Assembly (NCBI GenBank): GCA_902558835.1
Contig: CACEFK010000007.1
Location: 1 to 36,835 of the forward strand
DNA: 36,835 nucleotides
Direction of reading: 5' to 3'
DNA from: an uncultured Pelagibacteraceae bacterium
GTDB lineage: Bacteria > Pseudomonadota > Alphaproteobacteria > Pelagibacterales > Pelagibacteraceae
The stretch's first letter is position 1, and each line of letters opens with the position of its first letter. Position numbers and translations under genes: made by a program. Below the pieces are notes generated by a model. The model made no database searches, was not told where the DNA came from, and was given only the letters and a program-made list of their open reading frames with translations. Below are positions 1-7,738 of this stretch, one piece after another.

Positions 1-1
1 A

Positions 2-1657
2 AAAAAACAATTTTTTAAAAATCTAAATTTTACTCATAAAAATAATGTTAAAGTCATTTATAATTTTATTTCACCACTAAAAAAATTTCCAAAAAAAAAG
101 AAAACAATAATCTTTGCTGGTAAATTAAATCAAAGTAAAGGTTATGATATATTTTGTAAGGTGATTAAAAAAATTCTAGACAAATATGTAGATTGGTCTG
201 CAGTTGTTGTTGGTGATGAATCTAGGGAAAAATATAACGTTAAACATGAAAGACTAAAAATATATAACTGGATAAAACACAATAAATTATTGAAATTTTA
301 TGAAAAATCCTCAATTTCTGTTGTAAATCCAACTTGGGACGAACCCTTTGGTAGGACTGCAATGGAAAGTGCCTCAAGAGGATGTGCGGTAATAACATCT
401 GTTAGCGGAGGTTTATCTGAAACATTTAAAAATAATATAATACTCAATAAAAATAATAGCCAAAATCTTTACAAGAAATTGAGTTATTTGATAAATAATA
501 AAAAATCTCTAAAAAAATATCAGTTATTGAATTTTAATAACGTCATACACAACCCAAACAAAAGTATTAACGAGCTTAATAGGCTTAGAAATAAAAATTT
601 AATAACAAATAAAATAAATAAAAAATTTTTTAAAGTTCTACATGTTGGCAATTTTGGTTCCAAAGTTAACCATAGATTGTTTAATATTTCAATTGCACAT
701 AAAATAACTAATGGATTAATTAGAAATGGTCATGATGTTATTAATTTTGATTATAGAAATTCTAATTTTAAATTTTTTCAATCTTATGACGTTGATCAAA
801 AAATAACTGAAATAGTTAATAATTATCAACCAGATTTAGTATTATTTGGACATAATAATGTTTTAAAAAGAAATACATTATTGAATTTAAAAGAAAAATT
901 TAATTGTAAAACAGCAATATGGTATGAGGATCATGTTATAAAAGGTGATCCAAATTACAAAAATAATATTTCCTTATTAGAAAAAAATAATGATCTTATT
1001 GATGAATATTTTATAACAACCTCTCCAGATATAATTAAAACAAAAATTAACAATAAAAAAATTAATTTTTTGCCTATTCCAGTCGATCCTAATATTGAAA
1101 ACGAAAAATTTTATGAGATTAATAAAACGAAAGATTTATTTTTTGCATTAAGTCATGGGGTAAATTATGGAAAACTTAAAAAAAATACTAATGATGAAAG
1201 ATCAATTTTTATAAATGAATTACTCAGAATAGGTGATAATAAGTTTAATTTTCATTTTTTAGGTCTTTTTAATGAAGAGCCTAAATGGAATTATGAATTT
1301 AACAAAGAAATAGCTATATCAAAAACAGCTTTAAATTTAAGTAGGGGCGGACCCAGCAAATATTGCTCAAGTAATAGAATTGCTACTTTAATGGGTAATG
1401 GAATACTTCCATTTATTGATGAAAAAATTAAGTACCAAGATTTTTTTAATAACGATGAAATTGTAATTTATAAAAACCCTAAACATTTATTAACAATACT
1501 TTCTAATATTAAAAGTAATAACAAAATGTTAATTAAAAGATCTAAAAATGCTAAAAAAAGTTACTTTAATTATTTTGAAAATACTATTGTTGCTGAATCA
1601 ATAATCTTTAAACTTTTTAATACAACCAAAAAACATAAATATGTATGGATAAAATAA
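2..1657 (+). CDS. Two-domain glycosyltransferase (GT4-like plus CgeB-like), 5' end outside window
   Basis: The frame is open from base 2, so the true start lies left of the window; the GTG at 161 is only an internal codon. About 551 residues are visible. The first ~175 are the C-terminal half of a GT-B glycosyltransferase of the GT4 kind: a FAGKLNQSKGYD strand and the nucleotide-sugar motif EPFGRTAME (residues ~114-122) followed by an SGGLSE loop. From ~residue 205 (KVLHVGNFG) a second GT-B unit begins, resembling CgeB-type glycosyltransferases, with SRGGPSKYCSSNRIATLMGNG near its end. Role inferred: sugar transfer during surface-polysaccharide synthesis at the cytoplasmic membrane face, consistent with the acyltransferase, aminotransferase and oxidoreductase downstream. 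Acceptor and donor cannot be told from sequence. Confidence 0.82.
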   Translation, partial: KKQFFKNLNFTHKNNVKVIYNFISPLKKFPKKKKTIIFAGKLNQSKGYDIFCKVIKKILDKYVDWSAVVVGDESREKYNVKHERLKIYNWIKHNKLLKFYEKSSISVVNPTWDEPFGRTAMESASRGCAVITSVSGGLSETFKNNIILNKNNSQNLYKKLSYLINNKKSLKKYQLLNFNNVIHNPNKSINELNRLRNKNLITNKINKKFFKVLHVGNFGSKVNHRLFNISIAHKITNGLIRNGHDVINFDYRNSNFKFFQSYDVDQKITEIVNNYQPDLVLFGHNNVLKRNTLLNLKEKFNCKTAIWYEDHVIKGDPNYKNNISLLEKNNDLIDEYFITTSPDIIKTKINNKKINFLPIPVDPNIENEKFYEINKTKDLFFALSHGVNYGKLKKNTNDERSIFINELLRIGDNKFNFHFLGLFNEEPKWNYEFNKEIAISKTALNLSRGGPSKYCSSNRIATLMGNGILPFIDEKIKYQDFFNNDEIVIYKNPKHLLTILSNIKSNNKMLIKRSKNAKKSYFNYFENTIVAESIIFKLFNTTKKHKYVWIK

Positions 1658-1666
1658 TAACAAATA

Positions 1667-2257
1667 ATGCTTAATTATTTAAAAAAAAAGGGGAATCTTG
1701 TTCATAAAACTGCAGTGATAAATTGGAGGAATTTATCAATTGGAAAAAATAATATAATAGGACCCTATGTTGTTATTGGTAATGTACCTCAACACCCTAG
1801 ATTAAAATGTAACGGAAAAATAATAATAGGTAATAATAATTTTTTTAATGAATACACAAATGTTCATTTACCAACGAAAATAAGAAAAAAAACAATAATA
1901 GGGAATAACAATTACTTCATGGAGTCTGTTACAATAGATCACGATTGTGTTATTGAAGACGATGTTATTTTAAGTAGCAAAGTAGTATTAGGTGGTAACG
2001 TACATATAATGAAAGGTTCTCAACTAGGAATTAATGCAAGTGTGCATCAAAATCAAGTAATTGGGTCCTTTTCCATGATTGGTATGCATTCTTTTATTAC
2101 TAAAAAATTAAATCTTACTCCAGGTTATATATATTATGGAAAACCAGCTAAGAAAAAAAATAAAAATTTAATTGGATTAAAAAGAAAAAATATTACATCT
2201 AAAATTTTAACTATTGAAACCAATAGATATAAAAAAATTAAATCTAGTAATAAATAA
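1667..2257 (+). CDS. LpxA-like left-handed beta-helix acyltransferase
   Basis: A 196-residue protein made of hexapeptide repeats (IGKNNIIG, IGNNNFF, IGNNNYF, IEDDVIL, IGSFSMIG), the signature of left-handed beta-helix acyltransferases. The segment ESVTIDHDCVI lines up with the LpxA region holding the catalytic histidine (NAHIAHDC in E. coli), and VHQNQVIGSFSMIG matches the LpxA HQFCIIGAH stretch. It is much shorter than LpxA (~262 aa), lacking most of the C-terminal helical domain. It starts 9 nt after the glycosyltransferase stop. Inferred role: N- or O-acylation of a nucleotide sugar made by the neighbouring aminotransferase and oxidoreductase, rather than lipid A synthesis. The acyl donor (CoA or ACP) is unknown. 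Confidence 0.78.
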   Translation: MLNYLKKKGNLVHKTAVINWRNLSIGKNNIIGPYVVIGNVPQHPRLKCNGKIIIGNNNFFNEYTNVHLPTKIRKKTIIGNNNYFMESVTIDHDCVIEDDVILSSKVVLGGNVHIMKGSQLGINASVHQNQVIGSFSMIGMHSFITKKLNLTPGYIYYGKPAKKKNKNLIGLKRKNITSKILTIETNRYKKIKSSNK

Positions 2258-2261
2258 AAGT

Positions 2262-3344
2262 ATGATTAAGTTTTTAAATATTAAAAAACAAGATAAAAAA
2301 ATTAAAAATTTTATATTAAAAGATATAAAGAAAATTATAAATAAAAATAATTTTATCCTTGGTGAAGAAGTTCATAATTTCGAAAAATCTTTTGCTAAGT
2401 TTTGCAACACAAAATATGCTATAAGCTGTGCAAATGGCACTGATGCTCTGACCATAGCATTAAAAATTTTAAATTTACCAAAAAACTCTGAAGTGATAAT
2501 TCCAGCTATGACTTATTGTTCAACAGCTTTTGCAGTGATTAATGCAGGTCTTAACCCTGTTTTGGTAGATTTAGAAAAAAATAAACCCACTATATGCATC
2601 GATGAAATTAAAAAAAAAATAACAAGGAGAACAAAAGTTATAATGCCAGTTCATTTATATGGTTCTGTTGTTAATATTAAAAAAATTAAAAAAATTATTA
2701 ATAATAAAAAAATATATATTGTTGATGATTGTTCTCAAGCACATGGTGCTAAGTTTGAAGATAAAAGGGTAGGATCTTTGTCTGACATATCATGTTTTAG
2801 TTTATACCCAGGAAAAAACTTAGGGGCTTATGGAGATGCAGGTATCATAACAACCAATAATAAGAAATTATATATTAAAGCTAAAAATTTTAGAAATTTA
2901 GGTTCTGATAAAAAATTTTTCCATACACAGATAGGATTTAATAGCAGATTGGACACAATCCAAGCTGTTGTTTTAACTCAAAAGTTAAAAAATTTGGAGA
3001 AATATAATAAAAAAAGATCTCAAATAGCTAAATACTACGACGAAAATATCACTAATAAAGATATTTCAAAATTGATCTATTCAAAGGGCTCGGTTTATCA
3101 TCAATATGTTATATTAGTAAAAAATAGAATTAAATTAGAGAAGTTATTAAATGCAAATAAAATCCAGTATGGTTTTCATTATCCTCAATCAATTCATCAA
3201 TTAGACTGTTTAAAAAATAAATTTAAAAGAAAAAAATTTGAAAACTCAGAAACAATTGCCAAAAAATGCTTGAGTCTACCCATAGATCCAACATTAAAAT
3301 TCAATGAAATTAAAAAAATTGTATCAGTTTTAAACACTTTTTAA
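2262..3344 (+). CDS. DegT/DnrJ/EryC1/StrS-family sugar aminotransferase
   Basis: A 360-residue fold-type I PLP enzyme. Seen: the family N-terminus FILGEEVHNFEKSFA, the cofactor-anchoring ANGTDALTIAL, VDDCSQAHGA with the pyridine-binding Asp, and the Schiff-base lysine K185 in YPGKNLGAYGDAG. The family transfers an amino group from glutamate or glutamine to a keto sugar on a nucleotide carrier. I chose the ATG at 2262 because it fits the family N-terminus; an upstream TTG at 2214 would overlap the acyltransferase by 44 nt. Its 3' end overlaps the convergent oxidoreductase by 15 nt. With the acyltransferase and oxidoreductase it forms a plausible amino-sugar pathway. Exact sugar unknown. Confidence 0.88.
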   Translation: MIKFLNIKKQDKKIKNFILKDIKKIINKNNFILGEEVHNFEKSFAKFCNTKYAISCANGTDALTIALKILNLPKNSEVIIPAMTYCSTAFAVINAGLNPVLVDLEKNKPTICIDEIKKKITRRTKVIMPVHLYGSVVNIKKIKKIINNKKIYIVDDCSQAHGAKFEDKRVGSLSDISCFSLYPGKNLGAYGDAGIITTNNKKLYIKAKNFRNLGSDKKFFHTQIGFNSRLDTIQAVVLTQKLKNLEKYNKKRSQIAKYYDENITNKDISKLIYSKGSVYHQYVILVKNRIKLEKLLNANKIQYGFHYPQSIHQLDCLKNKFKRKKFENSETIAKKCLSLPIDPTLKFNEIKKIVSVLNTF

Positions 3345-4301
3345 TATCGATAAGATTTGAGTGCCAAAATTAATATCTGTATCAACTTTTTTTGAATTCA
3401 AAAAATGCAATATTTCATTTTGTAGAGCTTGATTTGATTTAATTTTTACAATTTTGCTAGAACCTTTGTAAATATAAGCTTTAGAATTTAAAAAATTTTT
3501 ATTAAAAAAATCAAGTTTTGGATATTCTGCATATTGATTATAAATTTTTAAAGGACAATCTAAATCCATTTCGTCAAATATTAACATTCTTTTTTTACCT
3601 ATAATCTTTATCAATCTTTCTTTTGTTGGGTTTAACCAGCTATTATTAATATCTATAGAAATGTTTTTTAACTTAAGATGTATATATGATATATCAGCAA
3701 TTTTTTTGTTTAAGATATAGTGTTTTTTGAAAGACATAACTCGTGGTGTTTTATCAAATAATTTTAAAATTATACTTAAATCATGAGATGTTAAATCATA
3801 GTCAACATCTACATCACTTCGTATAGGTCCTAAATTTTGTCGTCTAAAACTTAAATACTGAATATCTCCAAGATAATTTTTATTTAATATATCCTTAATT
3901 TTTAAAATATAATCATTATAACAATAAACATATCCAAACATTAATTTAATTTTATTATTTAAAATTTTTTTTATCTTAATTATTTGATTGCTGTTTAAGA
4001 AACCAGGTTTTTCTAAAAATATATTTTTGTCATTTTTAATTAATTTTTTGACGATAGAGTAATTTTGAGAAGGTGGTGTAGCTACAAATATATTTTTTAA
4101 ATACTTATCTTTTAATATTTTTTCAAAGTTTTTTTCAATAATAATATTTGGAAATTTTTTTTTTAAAATTACTAAATTTTTATTATTAACATCAAAAACA
4201 ACTATATTTTTATAACCTAATTTATATAGGGTATTAATTATTATTGTTCCCCAATAACCAGAGCCCAATACAGAAAGTTTAATATTAAATTTTTTTTTCA
4301 T
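3330..4301 (-). CDS. Gfo/Idh/MocA-family NAD(P)-dependent sugar oxidoreductase
   Basis: A 323-residue protein with an N-terminal Rossmann motif, VLGSGYWG (residues 11-18), and the family EKPG signature at 97-100, followed by the alpha/beta C-terminal domain with DLTSHDLSI, which fits the catalytic His region. Members oxidise or reduce sugar hydroxyls on nucleotide sugars such as UDP-GlcNAc derivatives (WlbA-like) or inositols. It is transcribed toward the aminotransferase and shares 15 nt with its 3' end. The 54-nt gap to the divergent MBL-fold gene must hold promoters for both. Substrate is inferred only from context: the 3-keto sugar that the DegT enzyme would aminate. Confidence 0.85.
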   Translation of the reverse strand: MKKKFNIKLSVLGSGYWGTIIINTLYKLGYKNIVVFDVNNKNLVILKKKFPNIIIEKNFEKILKDKYLKNIFVATPPSQNYSIVKKLIKNDKNIFLEKPGFLNSNQIIKIKKILNNKIKLMFGYVYCYNDYILKIKDILNKNYLGDIQYLSFRRQNLGPIRSDVDVDYDLTSHDLSIILKLFDKTPRVMSFKKHYILNKKIADISYIHLKLKNISIDINNSWLNPTKERLIKIIGKKRMLIFDEMDLDCPLKIYNQYAEYPKLDFFNKNFLNSKAYIYKGSSKIVKIKSNQALQNEILHFLNSKKVDTDINFGTQILSILKSV

Positions 4302-4355
4302 TATCTACGTTAAAGTTTATCTTCAATTTATTAATAGTAATGGTAAAATAATACA

Positions 4356-5660
4356 ATGAATAAATTAGAATTTGTTAATCATTCATGCATTATTATATCT
4401 AATAAAAATATTTCTCTAGCTATGGATCCTTGGACAGAAGGATCTGTATTTAACAATTCATGGAATTTATTAGTTAAAACACCAAATTATTTGATAGAAA
4501 CACTAAAAAAATCAAATTATGTATGGTTTAGTCATGAGCATCCTGATCATTTTAATCCACCTAATTTGAAAATTTTTAACCATAATACTAATTTTATATT
4601 TCAAAAAACTAAGGATAAAAGAGTTGTAAAATATCTTTCTAAAATTTCATCTAATATTAAAGAACTAAATTTTAAAGAAGAATATTTTTTAGATAATTCA
4701 TTTTCTATTCAAACAATTCCATTTCAATATTTAGATTCTATGTGTTTAATTAAACTAAATGATATTAAAATTCTTAATTTAAACGATTGTGATATTAAAA
4801 GTGAAAAACAATTAAAAATAATAAAAAATTTATGCGGATCAATTGATTTACTGTTGGTTCAATTTAGTTATGCTATAGGAAAATCAAATAAAGATAATGT
4901 AAATGAACGTAAAATATGGTCATCTACAATTCTAAAAAAACTCTCAGAAACAATAAATTATCTTAAACCAAAAAATGTAATCCCATTTGCAAGTTTTTGT
5001 TTTTTTTCACGTGATGACAATTTTTATTTAAACGACTCTATAAATAAGATTGGTCCTACAATTGACATTCTTAAAAAAAATAACCCAAATGTAAATTTTT
5101 TGAGTCTATATCCAGGTGATGTTTGGGATTTTAAATCTAAATGGAATAACACTGCTTCTATCGAAAAGTATTCTTCACATTATAATCAAATATCACCAAT
5201 TAATATTGTTAGAAAAAAAATTGATTTTTCAATTAATCAAGAGGTCTCAGATAAATTTATTAACACAACCAAAAAAAATAATAATTTATTTTATTTCTTT
5301 AACTTATTTAATAAAAAAAATTATGAAATATATTTCAATATAACTGATCTTGACATTAAATGTAAATTTGATTTTAAAAGTGGTTTAATAAGAATAAACA
5401 GTTTTGATTTAATAAAACCTAGTTGCTCTTTGTCCTCTGAGTCATTATACCAATTATTTAATAGTGGTTACGGTTATGATGCATTAATCATAGGTGGGAG
5501 ATTTGAAGCTAATAAATCAGGTTTAAAAAATTTGAATAAAATTTTTAAATTTCAAGCTAAAAATTATCAAAATATTTTTTATAATTATCGTAATATTTTA
5601 TCTAATTTTTTTTCAAAAATTTCTAATAGGTATACTCTTTTCTATAAAAGAGAGAATTGA
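4356..5660 (+). CDS. MBL-fold metallo-hydrolase, possibly related to CMP-sialate hydroxylase/UlaG types
   Basis: A 434-residue protein. The metal-binding HxHxDH motif is SHEHPDHF (H60, H62, D64, H65), and a later NLNDCD segment supplies a candidate bridging Asp. The opening VNHSCIII followed by a DPW segment resembles the substrate-facing start of UlaG and CMP-N-acetylneuraminate hydroxylase-like MBL proteins. No Rieske cysteine/histidine set is visible, so it is not a complete hydroxylase. The last ~150 residues, including YGYDALIIGGRFEA, form an extra C-terminal domain I cannot name. Position beside sugar-modifying genes suggests it acts on a glycan or nucleotide sugar; that is inference. 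Neighbours: divergent from the oxidoreductase, convergent with the recombinase 13 nt away. Confidence 0.7.
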   Translation: MNKLEFVNHSCIIISNKNISLAMDPWTEGSVFNNSWNLLVKTPNYLIETLKKSNYVWFSHEHPDHFNPPNLKIFNHNTNFIFQKTKDKRVVKYLSKISSNIKELNFKEEYFLDNSFSIQTIPFQYLDSMCLIKLNDIKILNLNDCDIKSEKQLKIIKNLCGSIDLLLVQFSYAIGKSNKDNVNERKIWSSTILKKLSETINYLKPKNVIPFASFCFFSRDDNFYLNDSINKIGPTIDILKKNNPNVNFLSLYPGDVWDFKSKWNNTASIEKYSSHYNQISPINIVRKKIDFSINQEVSDKFINTTKKNNNLFYFFNLFNKKNYEIYFNITDLDIKCKFDFKSGLIRINSFDLIKPSCSLSSESLYQLFNSGYGYDALIIGGRFEANKSGLKNLNKIFKFQAKNYQNIFYNYRNILSNFFSKISNRYTLFYKREN

Positions 5661-5673
5661 TAAATCTGTGTAT

Positions 5674-6627
5674 TTAAATTTTTAATTTATTTAATGCATT
5701 GTTTTTAAATATATTTGCCTCTCTAATATATCTCCTTACCATTTGTGTTGATTTATGACCCGTCATAGCCATTATGCTTCGCTCATCAGCACCCGACTCG
5801 GCAGCGACTGTTGCAAAACCTGACCTTAAACTATGACCAGCAAAATTTTTATTTTCTATACCAGCCAATTTTAAATATTCTTTTATTATAAGAACTACAG
5901 ATTGATCTGTTAATCTATTTTCAGTTAAAGTTGATCCTTTAGAAAATCTTCTAAAAATTGGTCCAGATTTTATTTTAGAAATTTGTAACCAATTTTTAAG
6001 ATTAGCCACTGGACAATAATTTTCATTAGTAAAGTAGGGTAGACCCTTCATCATTCCTTCACCGAATTGATCAGTTTTTGATCTTCTGATTGAGATTTTG
6101 AGACCCTCAGTTACAAACTCTAAGTCCTCATGGTCAATTGAAATAAGTTCATTTCGTCTAAAACCACCTCCAAAGCCTACTAGAATGATTGCCTTATCCC
6201 TTGATTTTTTAATTTCTTCAATTTTTTGTTCATTTATTACATTAATTATTGATTTTAAATGATTGATTAGTATAGGTTTTTTACCTTTTTGAATACTTCC
6301 TTTTACCCTTCTTATTCCCATTAAGTTTTCAACAATGATTGGATGTTTTGTATCTAAATAATGCCCTTTTAGCTTATGAACCATGCTAATTGAAACTAAT
6401 CTTCTTCTTAAAGTGCTTAATTTTGAATTTTTAGAAAGGTGGGTAAGGTATAAAGAAACGATTTTAGGCTCAGATGGCAAAGAATTTAAACCATGCTTAG
6501 CACAAAAAGCTCCAAAGTCTTTGAAGTCTGATTTATATGCTCTTAAAGTGTTATTTGCTTTAGAACTTTTGAGGTTATTTAAAGTTGCCTCATGAAGCGA
6601 TTTTAAGTCTGTTGTCAGTTCATTCAT
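5674..6627 (-). CDS. Tyrosine recombinase / integrase
   Basis: A 317-residue phage-type integrase with an N-terminal SAM-like DNA-binding domain (about 10-105; TLRAYKSDFKDFGAFC is the typical core-binding helix) and a C-terminal catalytic domain. All expected active-site residues are present: R157 in GFRRNEL, K184 in RRSKTDQ, H265 and R268 in GHSLRSG, H291 in GHKS, and nucleophile Y300 in RRYIREA. It should cut and rejoin DNA at a short inverted-repeat core. No excisionase, phage structural or conjugation gene lies beside it and no tRNA target is visible, so the element it serves is not obvious. A 35-bp palindrome sits directly upstream of its start. It separates the sugar cluster from a conserved core region, as expected at a variable site. 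Confidence 0.93.
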   Translation of the reverse strand: MNELTTDLKSLHEATLNNLKSSKANNTLRAYKSDFKDFGAFCAKHGLNSLPSEPKIVSLYLTHLSKNSKLSTLRRRLVSISMVHKLKGHYLDTKHPIIVENLMGIRRVKGSIQKGKKPILINHLKSIINVINEQKIEEIKKSRDKAIILVGFGGGFRRNELISIDHEDLEFVTEGLKISIRRSKTDQFGEGMMKGLPYFTNENYCPVANLKNWLQISKIKSGPIFRRFSKGSTLTENRLTDQSVVLIIKEYLKLAGIENKNFAGHSLRSGFATVAAESGADERSIMAMTGHKSTQMVRRYIREANIFKNNALNKLKI

Positions 6628-6630
6628 ATA

Positions 6631-6665
6631 ATTACTATTGATAACAATTAATTATCGTTAGTAAT
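6631..6665. repeat. 35-bp imperfect palindrome; candidate recombinase core site or operator
   Basis: Two 14-bp arms flank a 7-bp centre (6645-6651). Arms pair perfectly at the outer seven bases (ATTACTA/TAGTAAT) and the inner five (GATAA/TTATC), with two mismatched positions between. The 14-7-14 layout resembles core sites of tyrosine recombinases (loxP is 13-8-13). It lies 3 nt upstream of the recombinase start codon and also covers the -35 area of the divergent gene. So it could be the recombination site, an autoregulatory operator, or both. The symmetry is seen directly; function is inferred. Confidence 0.6.
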
Positions 6666-6684
6666 ATATCAGGTATTTTATAAT
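6656..6684 (+). promoter_or_regulatory. Candidate promoter for the membrane peptide/MGMT pair
   Basis: A perfect TATAAT is at 6679-6684, 28 nt before the ATG at 6712. The -35 position 17 bp upstream (6656-6661) is a poor match and falls inside the right arm of the palindrome. A protein bound to the palindrome could therefore block or replace -35 recognition. Confidence 0.4.
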
Positions 6685-6711
6685 GTCAAATAAAATAATT
6701 TATTAATTTAA

Positions 6712-6933
6712 ATGACAATTAATGACATTGTGAGAACAAGAAGTATGAAATATTATTTAAAGATGGGCATAGATGGAATAATTGAACCGATATATTTCTT
6801 AATAACTTCTTTTGGTTTTGCAATATTAAGCTTTATTAACTATAGAAAATCTGGAAAAACACTTGAAACTATTTATCTTTCAATATTAACTGTTTTCTTT
6901 ATAGTCTGCTTCATTATTTTAAATTTTTATTGA
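6712..6933 (+). CDS. Small membrane protein, function unknown
   Basis: A 73-residue peptide I do not recognise. Two hydrophobic segments, about residues 23-44 and 52-72, are joined by a short charged turn (RKSGKT), giving a two-helix hairpin in the inner membrane. No clear Shine-Dalgarno precedes the ATG at 6712; an internal ATG at 6745 is an alternative start. Its TGA stop shares one base with the start codon of the alkyltransferase gene (TGATG), so the two are probably translated in tandem. It has no lipobox or cysteine pattern, and resemblance to known toxin or holin families is not evident. Confidence 0.5.
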   Translation: MTINDIVRTRSMKYYLKMGIDGIIEPIYFLITSFGFAILSFINYRKSGKTLETIYLSILTVFFIVCFIILNFY

Positions 6934-7202
6934 TGAAAGGTACTAAATTTCAATTAAAAGTCTGGAATTACCTTAAAACTATACCAAAAGGCACTGTTAA
7001 AACCTATAAACAGGTAGCAATAGCTATAAAAAGACCTAAATCTGCGCGTGCTGTAGCTAATGCATGTGGAAAAAACCCTTATGCCCCTAAAATACCATGT
7101 CATAGAGTAATTCGGTCCGATGGAGGCCTTGGTGGGTACTCAGGTAGAGGTGGAATTAAGACTAAACTGCGTTTATTGAGGTCTGAAAAAGTTGATATTT
7201 AG
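6933..7202 (+). CDS. Methylated-DNA--protein cysteine methyltransferase domain protein (short Ogt/MGMT)
   Basis: An 89-residue protein equal to the C-terminal DNA-binding and active-site domain of O6-alkylguanine alkyltransferases: FQLKVWNYLKTIPKGTVKTY start, the helix-turn-helix region with the arginine finger (SARAVANACGKNP), and the acceptor-cysteine motif PCHRV. The cysteine is kept, so it could take up alkyl groups, unlike ATL proteins that carry Trp there. It lacks the usual N-terminal ribonuclease-H-like domain (full proteins are ~160-180 aa). The ATG at 6933 overlaps the stop of the preceding membrane peptide; a TTG at 6930 is less likely. Role: suicidal repair of O6-alkylguanine, or damage recognition feeding into nucleotide excision repair. 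Confidence 0.88.
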   Translation: MKGTKFQLKVWNYLKTIPKGTVKTYKQVAIAIKRPKSARAVANACGKNPYAPKIPCHRVIRSDGGLGGYSGRGGIKTKLRLLRSEKVDI

Positions 7203-7738
7203 TGGCTTTTTTGGACTATTTTATGTTCAAAAATATAAGTAAAATCAATGATTTTTCAATATTTAAGCGTATTTTAGCATGAATAGTGTTATGCACCCTT
7301 CAGGTTGTACTATATATCGAGATATAACAAAATAAAACACCTCTATGGCCGTTTAAAACACATATTCTATAACTGCATTGCTCTGCTTTTCAATGATAAC
7401 AAGGCTTATTTTAGCATCAAATTTTAAAGATTTTTTTATGAATTTTTGTTCCCCTACCCACTTGCTTTAATAAGAATTTTGAATTTTTTACATAATTTGC
7501 TTAAAAATACATTGGTATTAAACACTTTTAAGCATAGTACTTTATTTTCTCTTTAAAGCTTACCATTTTTGCCTTATATTATTTAAAAGGGTATCTATTA
7601 TTTCTAATTTTCTTTTACAAACACAATGATTTATTTTAATTTATATTTATTAGAATAATAATTTTGTGTAATAATTACAATAGTTTAAATAAGCATATTA
7701 AAGTATTACTTTATATATTAGTAAATATTTATTTACTA
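7203..7738. other. Non-coding stretch of about 540 bp at the end of the recombinase module
   Basis: No protein frame of note and no tRNA cloverleaf was found on either strand, which is unusual given the otherwise tight packing. Contents seen: a 14-bp palindrome of TATATC and GATATA arms around GA (7313-7326); a near-repeat of about 17 nt sharing TATTTTAGCAT at 7265-7282 and 7402-7419; a segment at 7449-7466 that is locally GC-rich; and a hairpin at 7719-7738. It could be an eroded gene remnant, an attachment region or an unrecognised RNA. The sequence does not decide. Confidence 0.45.
7719..7738 (-). terminator. AT-only hairpin after the DMT transporter gene
   Basis: Nine-base arms, TAGTAAATA and TATTTACTA, are separated by two bases and directly abut the stop codon of the minus-strand transporter gene. 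The placement suits a transcription end or mRNA 3' stem, but the stem is all A-T apart from one G-C pair and no clean U run follows, so it is a weak candidate. Confidence 0.3.

Noticed and set aside
161..166. GTG at 161 as the start of the glycosyltransferase
   Set aside because: The same frame stays open upstream to base 2 and encodes recognisable GT4 sequence (FAGKLNQSKGYD), so the gene is cut by the window edge.
6383..6595. Plus-strand open frame inside the recombinase gene
   Set aside because: It is the reverse complement of conserved recombinase sequence and shows no family features.
7203..7738. tRNA or attachment-site tRNA fragment as integration target of the recombinase
   Set aside because: No acceptor stem, T-loop or cloverleaf could be assembled on either strand.
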